Shown here: piece after piece, positions 38,584 to 49,398 of the stretch | Layout of the letters: each line of letters begins with the position of its first letter | Position numbering within the stretch: the stretch's first letter is position 1 | Assembly: GCF_000264905.1 (NCBI RefSeq) | Contig: NW_006763131.1 | Span: 2,241,939-2,305,938 of the forward strand | DNA: 64,000 nucleotides | Origin: Stereum hirsutum FP-91666 SS1 | Lineage: Eukaryota; Basidiomycota; Agaricomycetes; Russulales; Stereaceae | Direction: 5' to 3' | The notes under the pieces: model-generated | Told to the model about the DNA's origin: nothing | Databases searched by the model: none | The model's input: the letters and a program-made list of their open reading frames with translations, nothing else | Translations under genes and position numbers: made by a program

Positions 38584-40573
38584 ATGCAACGCGGCCTGCC
38601 TATGGTAATATATCTCGTTCTGCGTGATAGCGTCTTGATCTGATGTTCTGCTCATATTGCTCAGCAACCTACTGTCGTGCTCTTGAAAGAGGGCACCGAT
38701 ACATCGCAGGGCAAAGGACAGCTGCTCTCCAATATCTCAGCATGTCTTGCAGTCGCAGAAACCCTTTCCAGTACGCTTGGTCCTAGGGGTATGGACAAGC
38801 TCATCATCAATCAAAGGGGGGACGCTCAGATTACCAACGACGGTGCGACTATCCTGAAGCTTCTGGACATCGTCCATCCTGCGGCTCGTACTTTGGTCGA
38901 CATTGCCCGCGCTCAAGATGCCGAAGTTGGAGATGGCACGACGTCTGTAACTTTGTTGGCTGCTCAGCTGCTGAAGGAAGTGCGAGGGTACATCGAGGAG
39001 GACGTTAGCCCGCATATCATCATGAAAGGATTCAGGCAGGCTTCCCAGTTGGTGCATACATTTCTCGCCTTAGTTAGCGCTTTCCTATCATATTTACGCT
39101 TTTTTTGCAGGCCATCGACAGGATCAAAGCCATCCAGGTTACCATGGACAAATCAGATCCAGAGTATGGACCCTATTACTTCTATAAACTTCGCATCCTG
39201 ACGTCACGCTACGATGCATCCACAGAAAGTTCCGCTCTCTTTTGCTTAAGTGTGCCTCGACGTCGATGTCATCCAAACTCATACATTCCGAAAAACCCTT
39301 CTTTGCCAAGATGGTCGTAGATGCCGTGCAGTCTCTGGATCAGAGCGATCTTGACGAGTCCCTCATTGGCGTGAAGAAAATCGCAGGCGGCGGCATGCAG
39401 GACTCACTTCTCATCCGTGGCGTTGCCTTCAAAAAAACTTTCACCTACGCCGGCGCAGAGCAGCAACCCAAATCTTTCGTCGACCCCCTCATCCTCTGTC
39501 TCAACGTCGAGCTCGAGCTGAAGGCGGAGAAAGACAACGCAGAAGTGCGAGTCGAGGCCGTATCTGATTACCAGGCTATCGTCGATGCGGAGTGGGAGAT
39601 CATCTATCGGAAGTTGGACGAGATTGAGAAGACAGGCGCAAAGGTTGTTCTCAGCAAACTACCAATTGGCGACCTTGCGACCCAGTGGTTCGCCGATAGG
39701 GACATCTTCTGTGCTGGTCGTGTGCCCGCCGGAGATCTTCGCAGAGTTGTGCAGGCTGTGGGAGGTTCCATCCAGTCGACGACGTCCGATATTCAACGAG
39801 AGCATCTGGGAACGTGTGGCAGGTTCGACGAGAGGCAGATCGGAGGGGAGCGATTCAACGTTTTCGAGGATTGCCCAAAGGCGAAGACGTGCACGCTACT
39901 TCTGCGTGGCGGTGCCGAGCAGTTTATCGAGGAGGTGGAACGCAGTCTCCACGACGCCATCATGGTCGTTAAACGCGCGGTACGAAATGGCGAGGTTGTC
40001 GCTGGTGGCGGTGCCATCGAGGTACGCACATATCGGCAGGTATGAGATCTTACTATACTGATCATGGTTTGCGTAGATGGACCTATCCGCACACATCCGG
40101 AAGCACGCTTTGTCCATACCTGGGAAGCTGCAGCTGGTCCAAATTGCGTTCGCCAAGGCGTTGGAGATCATCCCCCGTCAAATTTGCGACAATGCCGGTC
40201 TCGACTCCACCGACATCCTGAACAAGCTTCGCATGAAGCACGCCAACGGCGAGACATGGGTCGGTGTTGACGTCGATGGGCCTGAAGGCGTTCGTGACAA
40301 CATGGAGGCATTTGTCTGGGAGCCCAGTCTCATCAAGGTTAACGCGATCAGCAGCGCTGTCGAAGCTGCTTGCCTGATCATAAGCGTTGATGAGACCGTC
40401 AGGAACCCGCAGAGCGAAGCGGTACGTCTCTTCTGATCATCGTCCCCTTTCCATCGTCCTCTTTTTCATGCGCTCACTAAACCCGCCTCTAGCCACAAGC
40501 AGGGCCTAAAGCGCCACCCGGAACGGCTCAGCGTGCGTTGAGAGGTAGAGGACGAGGCGTGCCGCGGCGATAA
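38584..40573 (+). CDS. CCT7: T-complex protein 1 subunit eta (chaperonin CCT7)
   Basis: Subunit of the cytosolic TRiC/CCT chaperonin, which folds actin, tubulin and WD-repeat proteins. Exons: 38584-38604, 38665-39051, 39111-39163, 39226-40021, 40077-40421, 40493-40573 (1683 bases, 560 aa, normal for the family). Seen: [41 protein letters not shown], the ATPase motif [17 protein letters not shown]-type apical text [42 protein letters not shown], the eta-type [14 protein letters not shown], and [20 protein letters not shown]. The C-terminus ends with an Arg/Gly-rich tail. The first coding exon is 21 bases. Confidence 0.97.
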
Positions 40574-40930
40574 TGAGGGGTGTTGAGTATGCAGGAACAT
40601 CGGCGAATTAAATCTTGCGATTGTACAATCACCAACTTCAATGGCGACTTCGCAGCAGTGCTAAAAACGAACAAGTTGCACAACCGAACGGAATGATGCA
40701 ACTGAGGCTCGCGTGTTGCATCAGTTCCGGTGCACGTGACCGTAGGTAAAGTGTGGTGCGGCGGTTCCTTCTCATCGCGCAATTGGGACCTAGAAAGCGC
40801 AATTCCTCATTTCCCTCACTCAGTTTTCTTATCTTCTCTTCTTTGCTTGTATAAAAATGCGCGACAGCTTCTTGATCTTTACGACCCTCTTGCTGTCCCT
40901 GGTTCTCTCCTTCGCTGAGGATTCTCCGTC
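40574..40930. other. Promoter region of the Dal5-type permease
   Basis: Contains a TATA-like TATAAAAA at 40850-40857 and an upstream reading frame at 40857-40934 that overlaps the permease start. No other gene. Confidence 0.5.
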
Positions 40931-40934
40931 ATGA
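40857..40934 (+). CDS. Upstream open reading frame overlapping the permease start (ATGA)
   Basis: A 25-codon frame whose stop TGA shares bases with the permease ATG (ATGA). The peptide begins MRDSFLIFTTLLLSLVLSFA, hydrophobic like a signal sequence. If included in the mRNA it would force reinitiation or leaky scanning. The TATA-like box ends on its first base, so transcription may start downstream and exclude it. Treat as possible only. Confidence 0.25.
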   Translation: MRDSFLIFTTLLLSLVLSFAEDSPS

Positions 40935-43341
40935 CGACTATTCTGCCGTCTTTGCCACTTGCGCCCTCTACAGCCGGTAGCGTCGATGACAAGGAGAAGG
41001 CAAGCCTTCGTGCTCCGTCCGTCAAGGACATTCCGCCTCTCGGAGAGCCATTAGACGACGGATCAGACAGGTTGTTCCAAACCATCAATAATCGTCCGCT
41101 CGATGCGATTGCTACGCAGCCTTCGGTCTTCGATGATCCATTGACTCTGGAGGTCTATCGTCCTCCGCCACAATATGAGAATGCCCACCGCTTCGATCCT
41201 TTAGCTCGATGGACCTGGCGTGAGGAGAAGGTGAGTTACTTCTCTCGTGTTTTCTATCTCTGATTGAGGTCTTTGCCTATTTTTCCAGGCTCTTGTCCGG
41301 AAAATCGATTGGAGAATCATGGTTTGGGCGTTCCTTATGTTTGCCTCCTTGGACTTGGACCGGTCCAATATCTCGCAAGCCAACAGCGACAACCTCCTGG
41401 GAGACTTGGGCATGACCACCAACGACTACAATCTGGGCTTCATGTTGTTCCGACTTGGATTTTTCTGGTGATTTGCATCTCCAATGACTTTATGTATCAC
41501 GCGTCTAACCCCATCTGCAGCGCAGAACTCCCGTCGCAATTGGTCTCCAAAAGGATTGGTCCAGATGTTTGGATTCCTTCACAGGTGGGACGGCAGCCCT
41601 GGCTTAGTTTTCTATGTGCTAATTTGTCTGCTAGATGGTCTTGTGGAGTATTGTCTCCTTCAGTCAATTTTGGATCACTGGAAAGGCCTCTTTCTTCGCT
41701 ACGAGGTAGGCATTTCGGCTTACCATCACCACTTTCGCAAGCTCATAGTGCAATCAGAGTTCTTCTAGGATTCCTCCAAGGTGGATTCATTCCTGACGTT
41801 GTCTTGTACCTCTCCTACTTTTACACCAAGAGGGAACGTAAGTCACTGCATTTGCTCCTGCCTCCTGACCAGCGTCGCTGACAATGTGATTTCAGTTCCC
41901 ATTCGTCTTGCCTTCTTCTGGGTGTCCAACTACCTTGCCGAGATCGTAGGCGCCTTCATGGCTGCCGGCATCTTGCAATTGCGCGGTGTGGGTGGGAGAT
42001 CTGGGTGGAGGTACCTATTCTTGATCGAAGGGCTTATCACTTTCCTCGTCGGCCTGGTCTCGTTCTTCATGATGCCTCCCGGTCCAACTCAGACCAAAGC
42101 GTGGTATAGACCCAACGGTTGGTTTACTGAGCGGTATGTATCATTACGCAAGCGAATTCTTTCTATTCATGCTGATATATTTGAACGAACAGGGAAGAGA
42201 TCATTGTAGTCAATAGGTGCGTTGAGTTCTCAGTCTTTCGCTATTGCGACGTTTCCTTATAATGTTACGTCAGGGTTCTGCGAGATGATCCTACCAAGTC
42301 GGATATGCACAATCGTCAAGGACTGTCCCCCAAAATGATCTTTGTAGCCCTGAGCGACTGGCAATTATGGCCTCTGTATCTCCTTGGATTGACGTTCTTC
42401 AGTGAGCTTTATCTAATACATCATATTCTGTTTTCGCCTAACTGAGTTGCGCTTCGTCTTCGTCATCGATAGTCCCTACCGGTCCTCCCCAACAATACAT
42501 GACCCTCACCCTCAAAAACCTCGGCTTCACGACCATCCAAACCAACCTCCTCACTATCCCTGCCAGCGTCCTCGGTGTCATCGGACTCGTCACTGCCGCC
42601 TACGTCAGCGAAAAAATCAACAGCCGTGTCATCCCCACCGTATTCTTGCAATTCTGGCAATTACCCCTACTCATCGCACTGGAAAGCTTCACGTCCAAGA
42701 CGTCAAATTGGGTCTACTACGCTGTCGTATTCCTTGCGGTTGGATATCCATATGTGCATCCGGTACAAGTGGCTTGGGTGTCGAGGAATTCGTATAGCGT
42801 GAGGACAAGGACAGTATCAGCATCAGCCTATAATATGATGGTGCAAGCTGGTTCTATCGTCTATGTGAGTTATACTCCCCTTTCTCCCAAACTGGATTTC
42901 GTGCTAAATACGTTCAATTCATAGTCCAATATCTATCGAGCCAACGACAAACCTCTATGTATGTAGTCTTCGACTCTCGTCTCTCAGGTAGCAGCTACTG
43001 ACCGATTGACTTCGTACAGACAAACATGGAAACCTCGCATTGATCATCGTCTGTGGTCCGTACCCTCTCTGCCATGCTTGATTCTTGCTCCTTCTCATCT
43101 TGACGCCTACAGTGTTCAACATCTGCTTCTACGCCTTCACCTTCTTCTTCTACCGGGGCATCAACCGGAGAAGAGACGCTATCTGGGCTTCCATGACAGC
43201 AGAGGTTCGTTATATGCTGTGCTCCTTTACCGTACATATCTCTGACTGGTTTCTTCGACATTACTCTAGGAGCAAGCAGACTACCTCGAGAATACGAAGG
43301 ACGAAGGGAACAGACGTTTAGATTTCCGGTTTGCATACTAG
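40931..43341 (+). CDS. Major facilitator transporter, allantoate permease (Dal5) family
   Basis: Plasma-membrane anion:cation symporter of the fungal Dal5/Tna1-type family, which takes up small acids such as allantoate, nicotinate or vitamins; substrate not told by sequence. Seen: long hydrophilic N-terminus, [155 protein letters not shown] and a C-terminal basic tail ([15 protein letters not shown]). Twelve membrane segments are compatible with this text. At least ten introns, including a 24-base exon (42193-42216). Ends LDFRFAY at 43341. Confidence 0.88.
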
Positions 43342-43888
43342 AGACGGGTGACGATAGGAGTTTTGTGGAAGGAAGGAGTGAGAACACTTATGTGTACTGA
43401 CGATATCATCCGGTGCGGGCTTCATGATGGGGATGTATGACGAGTTGATCCATGTATCGCTACTGTTTTCGTGCTTATTGATTTGGAGGAGATACCAGCA
43501 TCATTTCTTCGCATAATGTCAGTCGAGCCAGGTTGAGGCGCGTTAAACGAACTTCGCCGTACTTCGTTCCTGCGCCGCCCAGTGGGGATTTTAATAAGTT
43601 GAACAAGCCGTGGGGATTCGCGTGCCTTTCTTTATTATGGACTCGGCGAATCGCGATCAGCCCCTTTCAAGCTTCTCACCATGGTTCTCTACATACTACT
43701 GCGTTGCAGGTCGACTCTTCGTGTCATCTTGCCACCACGTACCGCCTGCGTTCTCTCTGCTCGAGGTGCTTTAAGACACTATAAGACTCCCATACTGCCG
43801 GCAGTATCCCTCGACATTTCCAACCAGTTGTAGCATACCTGGATCATATCAGGCTGTCATCATTTGAGCTTACCGATTTCCTCCTCAT
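43342..43888. other. Intergenic between permease and BSP peptidase
   Basis: Contains the promoter of the next gene. An 83-codon frame at 43533-43784 shows no family resemblance and is not called. Confidence 0.45.
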
Positions 43889-44894
43889 ATGCGCATGCCT
43901 CCGCCGCCGACCCCCCCTCGCCCACAGTGGCCCATACCGAAGTTCAGCCTTCGGATCGAGGACCTCTCCCATCCTGGTGTCAAGCTCTTTCTACAAAGCG
44001 TAGACCCGCATAAGGTCATGGTCGATGCTTGCACGTCTGTGTTCCAGTGGCTCTATGGGACCGTTGAAGTAGCGCCAAAGAAGTGAGTGCGTGTGTTTAT
44101 GTTGTATGCTGTTGTGCAAGGAATCGAAGACTTAGATGTTCTATCGCCACCCATCCTCTATGTGAAAGACGAGGTCTTTCAACGCACTATCTATACCTTT
44201 CCTTCGGCTGATAGCAACTGAACTCATTTGACGAATGGCGATATTCTCTACCCGTTCCACAGCGTCCAAGAAATTCATCTCGTTCTTCGACCCATGGAAG
44301 GGGTAGCCTATACCACCGGGACACATACGCACAAACAGATCCATCTCTCCTGCCAACACATCGTCAACAACACCTCCCGCGCGCGGCATGAAATCTACGG
44401 CGTCTTAACGCACGAAGTCGTCCATTGTTTCCAGTACAACGCAAAGGGGTCGTGTCCAGGTGGATTCGTTGAGGGAATCGCAGGTGCGTTTACTATAACT
44501 ATCGAGCTTGAGGTCATTGCGTCCGGCATTGGCTGTCACGTTTATGCACTTGGCTGTTCCAATAATGACGGGTATTCCGTGCGTTGTAGACTGGGTACGC
44601 CTTCACGCCTCCCTCTCCCCTCCTCACTGGCAACCTCGATCAGGCCCACAATGGGACGCAGGCTACGACACAACTGCCTATTTTCTCGCCTGGCTTGAGG
44701 ATCGCTTTGGCTCCCACGTCGTCCCCACTCTGAACGAGTTCATGAACGACAAGAAGTACGATGAGAAAATGTTCGGGGAGGTCACTGGTAGCGGTATGAC
44801 AGTCGAGGAGCTTTGGAGCGAGTATTGTGCGAGTGTAGATAAAGGTGGGGTCAGGAGAGACGGGAAGGGTGCTTTGGTTGTTCAGGAGAGGTGA
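43889..44894 (+). CDS. BSP-type (plant basic secretory protein-like) zinc metallopeptidase
   Basis: Putative zinc peptidase of the plant/bacterial basic secretory protein family, found in many fungi. Exons: 43889-44082, 44263-44483, 44590-44894 (720 bases, 239 aa). Seen: PIPKFSLRIEDLSHPGVKLF, VQEIHLVLRPMEGVAYTTGT, KQIHLSCQHIV, the zinc-binding helix YGVLTHEVVHCFQYN (HEVVH), the third-ligand segment GGFVEGIADWVRLHASLSPP, HWQPRSGPQWDAGYDTTAYF and LNEFMNDKKYDEKMFGEVTG. Intron joins fall in phase. No signal peptide is evident at this start, unlike secreted plant members, so it may be intracellular. Target proteins unknown. Confidence 0.87.
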
Positions 44895-45374
44895 TGCCAT
44901 TGTTTTGAGCTTGGTTGTTCGATTGCGTGGGCATATGGGCTGAACGCTCGCAGACCGCAGTATCAGAACGATTAGGCAGGAATAGATAGGCCAACACTGG
45001 TGTGCATCCATGTAACCATCAGTTCCGCCTATTGCGGCTGGAGCTTTGTGGTGGGTATGCCTCGAATGAACGTTGTCCTTGAAACCGGTGGTAAAAAAGC
45101 TGCCAAACACGGCAAAGAAAAGACGAATGCGTCGTCTGGACGCTGACAGCAGGATTTGAACCTACGCGGGCAATGCCCAAGTGATAATTGAGAGTTCAAA
45201 TCACTCGCCTTAACGACTCGGCCATATCAGCTTAACTTTGTGTCCTCTAAGAGGCAACATGGCTTTTTCCAGCGGCCTCACATGAAGATGCCGGCCCTGC
45301 GAGGATGAGCTGCCACTGACCTACGACCACCGTGAACGATCGCAATTGACCCTACACCCGCTGAGAGAGGTGCC
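44895..45374. other. Intergenic containing tRNA-Ser
   Basis: Between the BSP peptidase stop and LSM1 start; carries tRNA-Ser at 45141-45231. The remainder shows no gene. Confidence 0.5.
45141..45231 (-). tRNA. tRNA-Ser (anticodon UGA), with a short intron
   Basis: On the minus strand the acceptor arms GCTGATA and TGTCAGC pair (one G-T), followed by discriminator G. A D stem GCC/GGC, anticodon stem AGTGA/TCACT, long type II variable arm (GGGC/GCCC) and T arm GTAGG-TTCAAAT-CCTGC are all present. The anticodon loop reads TTTGAA, then an intron of about 9 bases (CTCTCAATT), then A. Positions 34-36 are TGA. The long variable arm with UGA anticodon identifies serine. No CCA is encoded, as normal in eukaryotes. 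Confidence 0.9.
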
Positions 45375-46045
45375 ATGGACTCTCTCATCCCATTCACAAC
45401 GTCTGGCTCGCTAGTAGATTGTGTGGACAGTACGTTTGTCTGCGTCCCCTGTCCACCAACCGTTTTCACACCCCCATGACCACCCATCCATATTTCCGTC
45501 CATGCACGCCTCCTTGCCATGACCGTACCCACCCCTGTTGGTCCCATTTTATCGGAACTTAGGAAAAATGCTCGTTATCTTACGAGATGGGAAGAAACTA
45601 CACGGTGTGCTACGGTCGTATGACCAGTTTGGTGCGTTTAAAGATCACTGGTGTTTCACGTCTGCTGGTCCTGATGCCACTGATTGTTCATGTAGCGAAC
45701 TTGGTGTTGGAGGAGACGATAGAGCGAATATATTCTAAGAATCATTACGCAGACAAGTATGTCGGCCTATATCTCATCCGTGGAGAGAACGTCGTACTTC
45801 TAGGCGAAATTGTGCGTCTCTCTTGTCTCTCTCCGTACTTGTACTAAACACGTTGGGTATGTTTGTCTACGCAGGACCTAGATGAAGAAGACGAGATTCC
45901 GTTGCGCAGGGCGGATTACCAGGAACTTGAACCATTTCATAAGCAGGATATTGCGGCCAAGAAGCAGCGCGACGATGCGAAGGCCCAAATCTTGCATGAA
46001 CAGCAAGGTTTCTGTAGAGAAGGGGGAGAGGGCGACGGTTATTGA
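45375..46045 (+). CDS. LSM1: Lsm1, mRNA decapping/decay Sm-like protein
   Basis: Defining subunit of the cytoplasmic Lsm1-7-Pat1 ring, which binds oligoadenylated mRNA 3' ends and promotes decapping. Exons: 45375-45429, 45563-45631, 45696-45811, 45875-46045 (411 bases, 136 aa). Seen: [20 protein letters not shown], Sm1 motif [33 protein letters not shown], Sm2 motif [20 protein letters not shown], and a charged helix [20 protein letters not shown] typical of Lsm1. The start is supported by the family's N-terminal text. Confidence 0.95.
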
Positions 46046-46444
46046 TTTGCGACTTTCAGTTCTCGTCCTCTTCACGTTTTGTTGTGTTGTACCTGCATTT
46101 TTCTGCGCTCTCTGGCGTGTGGCGTTTTTGACTGTATAACTTAGCGCTGGACAAATTCGGCCTTCGAGGTATATAATTCACTGCCTCGATTCTATTCATG
46201 TATGGCACGAGAAGGTACTCGGTGAACTATGGAAGATACTAGCAGGGAAGAAGGCGCTGAAGACTGTGTAAGGTGCGTCTTCACTTCACCGGATACCCGA
46301 TAACAAGGATCCATCTGTCCTCGTCTTATCACCGACGTTTTTGGATCTATAGCGTCTGTCATGAATCCAATGCAAGGGTATAACATTGTGCAGAAACATC
46401 TCAATAACAACCTCGAAACACCACCGACCAACTGTCATCTTCTC
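46046..46444. other. Convergent 3' flank of LSM1 and the RhoGAP gene
   Basis: 399 bases between two stop codons with no gene recognised. Confidence 0.5.
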
Positions 46445-48658
46445 TCACATAGCAATCCACTCTGCCTCATCGTCGTCCTGCACCTCTTCCTCGACAACGT
46501 CGTCTTCGTCACTACCGTCCGAATCCTGAGCAAGCGCCTGCCCCCGTTGCCCCCTGAACGCCCTTGGCCCCGTCTTCCCCAACGTGTACAGTTCCTTCAC
46601 ATCGTCGGTACAGAACGTCGGGAGCCCATGATGATGGTACATCAGCTCCGAATTGTTCAGCATCTTTCTGATCGCTCTGGGCACCAGATCCTGCAACACG
46701 TTGTCCTTCGCGCAGAGCTCGTCCCTATCTCCCAATAACCCATCTGCAATCCTAGGCCACCGTTTGATGAGCCAGGTCATGACGTGACGCCCAGTGGTGT
46801 AACTCCCTTTGAACAGAGATGGTGCGAAGAGCCGGCTGACTTCGTCGTAGGTCATCCCACAGTCGCGGAAGAGAGGCACCTGCGAGAAGAAGGAGCAGAG
46901 GTAGATGAGGATCGAGAGGTGATTTGCAGGCATCATCCGGAGGATCGTTTGGACCATTGCGATCTGACCCGCCTCGAGCTCGTGGTCTTCCTTCACGTAA
47001 CCTCTCACCCTCTCCGCCATCGCACGGCGAGTCGGTGGAGGGATGGGTTTATTCCCGAGCGAATCGAGATCCTCCAGCCGCGACATCTCCTCGTCTTCTT
47101 CGCGCTGAAGTCGCTTGAAGTCGCGGTCGACACTTGGCTGCACACACCAGTCCATGATGGCGTTGACCAACCGACGGTTGATTAACGCTTCGGGGAAGTT
47201 GGTGAGGTAGTCGGCGAGAATGCTCCAGATGTCGGCGGCGGACTCGTGGCGGAGGTCAATGCCACGGCCGTAAGTTGGATGAGTGTCCATGGTATTCTGC
47301 AGTTGTGTCGCGCGCTCGCTTTTGTTCTCTGTATCGCGCTGTTTGGGAGGAGGAATGCCTTACCGAAGTCCAGACCAGTCAGAAATCTTCGTCTAGGCAG
47401 AGTACGTAGGACAATGGACATACCCGTTCGGAACAAGAAGTTGACGCAGAGAAATAGAGGGACAGGGATGTCGTGGCGGTACCCATTGATGATGATAGGC
47501 GTGAACGCCGAGATTGTATACCTCGCAAGGACCTGGCCGAACACTTTCACCATAACAAACCATAAGGTAAATCATCGATTCGACTCAGATGAATTGGCTA
47601 ACGAGCGACTTACTCTTCGGTGGCTTGATCCCCTCCACATAATAGTACGTCAAATCCTGACCAGCCATCACCTTCTGCCTCACCTCCGAATGCTCCTTAT
47701 CCCTCTTCACCCGCTCATGGTCATCCCACTGCGAAATCTCCCTCACATCCGTGGGCTCTAGTATCTCTCTGAAGACCGCGTTCTGCGGGACGAGAAGCCC
47801 TTTCAAGCGGAGGAGCAAGAACTGGTACGAGATTTTGGGAATGAGCGGGGGAAGAGGGTCCGTCCAAGGTCCGTTCTGGATCTCCATCCGACCACGGAGT
47901 CTATCCCGGTTGAGTTCTGTTCTCTCGTTTGCCCTGTTCTCTGGCATCGAATTCGACTGACGAGGCTCTATGTCATGGTTGTTATGGTCTGAAGCGGTCT
48001 CCGGGGCCGAATAACGTCTGACGTCGAGATGGTCCTGAACCGGGACCGCGAGATGAGGTGCAGAAAAAGAATAGTCCGCTGCCTCGGGCGTCTGATGCCT
48101 TTCCGCTCTCGTCTGCGGCATGGATCCAAACCTTTCCTCGTGCTGGTTCGGGTGGCTGTTGGAAGCAGGCAGCGCGAGCCCTACATCACGGTTCTCGGGC
48201 ATCGATTGACGTTTGGGACGGTGAGCATGTTGTGCAACGAAGGCATCGACTTGCGGGGACCGAAGGATCCCTGCCGGACCAGCGACATGTTCACCGAACG
48301 ACGAACGACGTTCGGTATTCGAACGCGGCTGGTGTGGGTCGGGGTGCATGCCTGCACGGGGAGTCGAAGCAGAACGAGGCCGAGTCTGAGAAAGAGGAGA
48401 GTGGAACTCGGTGTGTTGTGTGGAAGGACACCTAGGGCTTGCGTTCGGATTTAGGTTGCTCGAGACCCCGACGCGGGTTGATGAAGGGCGATTGTAGCTT
48501 GGGCCACGGGTGACCGTGACGGCGCTGTGAGGCCTAGAGGGCAAGTCCATAGGAGGGATGGCAGAGAATCGGCGGTCGTGGGGGGCTGTGGGAGACGTAT
48601 AATCAGGGGTAGTGAATGGGGAGTTGTTGGTGAGGCTGCGGCCATCGGGAGAAGGCAT
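46445..48658 (-). CDS. RhoGAP-domain protein
   Basis: Probable GTPase-activating protein for Rho/Cdc42-type GTPases, acting on polarity and the cytoskeleton. Exons: 47614-48658, 47424-47543, 46445-47328 (2049 bases, 682 aa). Seen: disordered Ser/Pro-rich N-terminal half from MPSPDGRSLTNN, then ISYQFLLLRLKGLLVPQNAV, QDLTYYYVEGIKPPKSKMFG, the GAP domain from INGYRHDIPVPLFLCVNFLF, arginine-finger-like segment LFRTENKSERATQLQNTMD (spacing matches the usual GIFRVSG block), HESAADIWSILADYLTNFPE, AGQIAMVQTILRMMPANHL, MTYDEVSRLFAPSLF and an acidic tail. The Arg in FLFRTE aligns with the catalytic finger but the usual Gly-Ser surroundings are missing. Target GTPase cannot be told. Confidence 0.8.
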
Positions 48659-49398
48659 GATGAGCGGAACGAGAAGGGTCGATGCTTTCGATGGCTGTCT
48701 ATTGTATAATGCGACCGAGGTAGTCTGGTGGTAATGCAAGGTTGGATGCTCTGACTTGGGTGCAGAGGGTAGTTTTGTATTTTCCCCTCAGTGGGTCTAG
48801 CGGGCGAAACATACCCTGACGTACCGAGGTTGAACAATGTTTCGGGCTTTGTCTCAGCGCGCAAGTAAGCCATGTCTGCCGGCCCGAGACACATACGCGA
48901 TGGAGAACTTGGCACGGCGCACACTGTGGCAGTGAACGTTGAACGTTCTGTTGTGTTTAGTGAACACGATGATGCGCCACAGGGGCTGGATATCAAATTG
49001 ATGTGGCGTTTGTGCTTAGCAATTGCCAGTTTGGCTCCTCCAAAGCTTGTCCAAAGCAGACGACCCATCCATCGAAATCATCAGCTTCAGCACAATGACG
49101 ATAACGAATATGTAGCTACAATGCATCGACACGACAGTCCGACTCAGACATATACAGATCTGACAATTATCACACAACCAAAAAGAAAAACATAAAATCG
49201 TGATTAGACCTGACTCGAAAAGCATGACGATGTGTAGGTAGAAAACTGGAAAGAGGAAAAGAGGAAGGAGAAAACAGCATAGCAATAATGATGTGTAGAG
49301 AGTTCGTACTTCCTATTGCGTGCGTTCGTGAATGCTACAGTCGCGGAAGCCTTATGGAGTGAGAAATATACTAGGTAAACGAGATGAGGCTAAACTAT
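48659..49398. other. Intergenic, RhoGAP promoter and Spp1-like 3' flank
   Basis: No gene was recognised. Frames here lack start-motif or family support. Confidence 0.45.

Noticed and set aside
41264..41881. 205-codon frame within the permease region
   Set aside because: Out of phase with the transporter exons and runs through introns.
45278..45547. 89-codon minus-strand frame beside tRNA-Ser
   Set aside because: Overlaps LSM1 exon 1 antisense and lacks motifs.
47393..47423. A 31-base intron between RhoGAP exons
   Set aside because: Using GTATGT...CCTAG as an intron leads to an immediate stop; the 95-base intron 47329-47423 keeps phase and family spacing.
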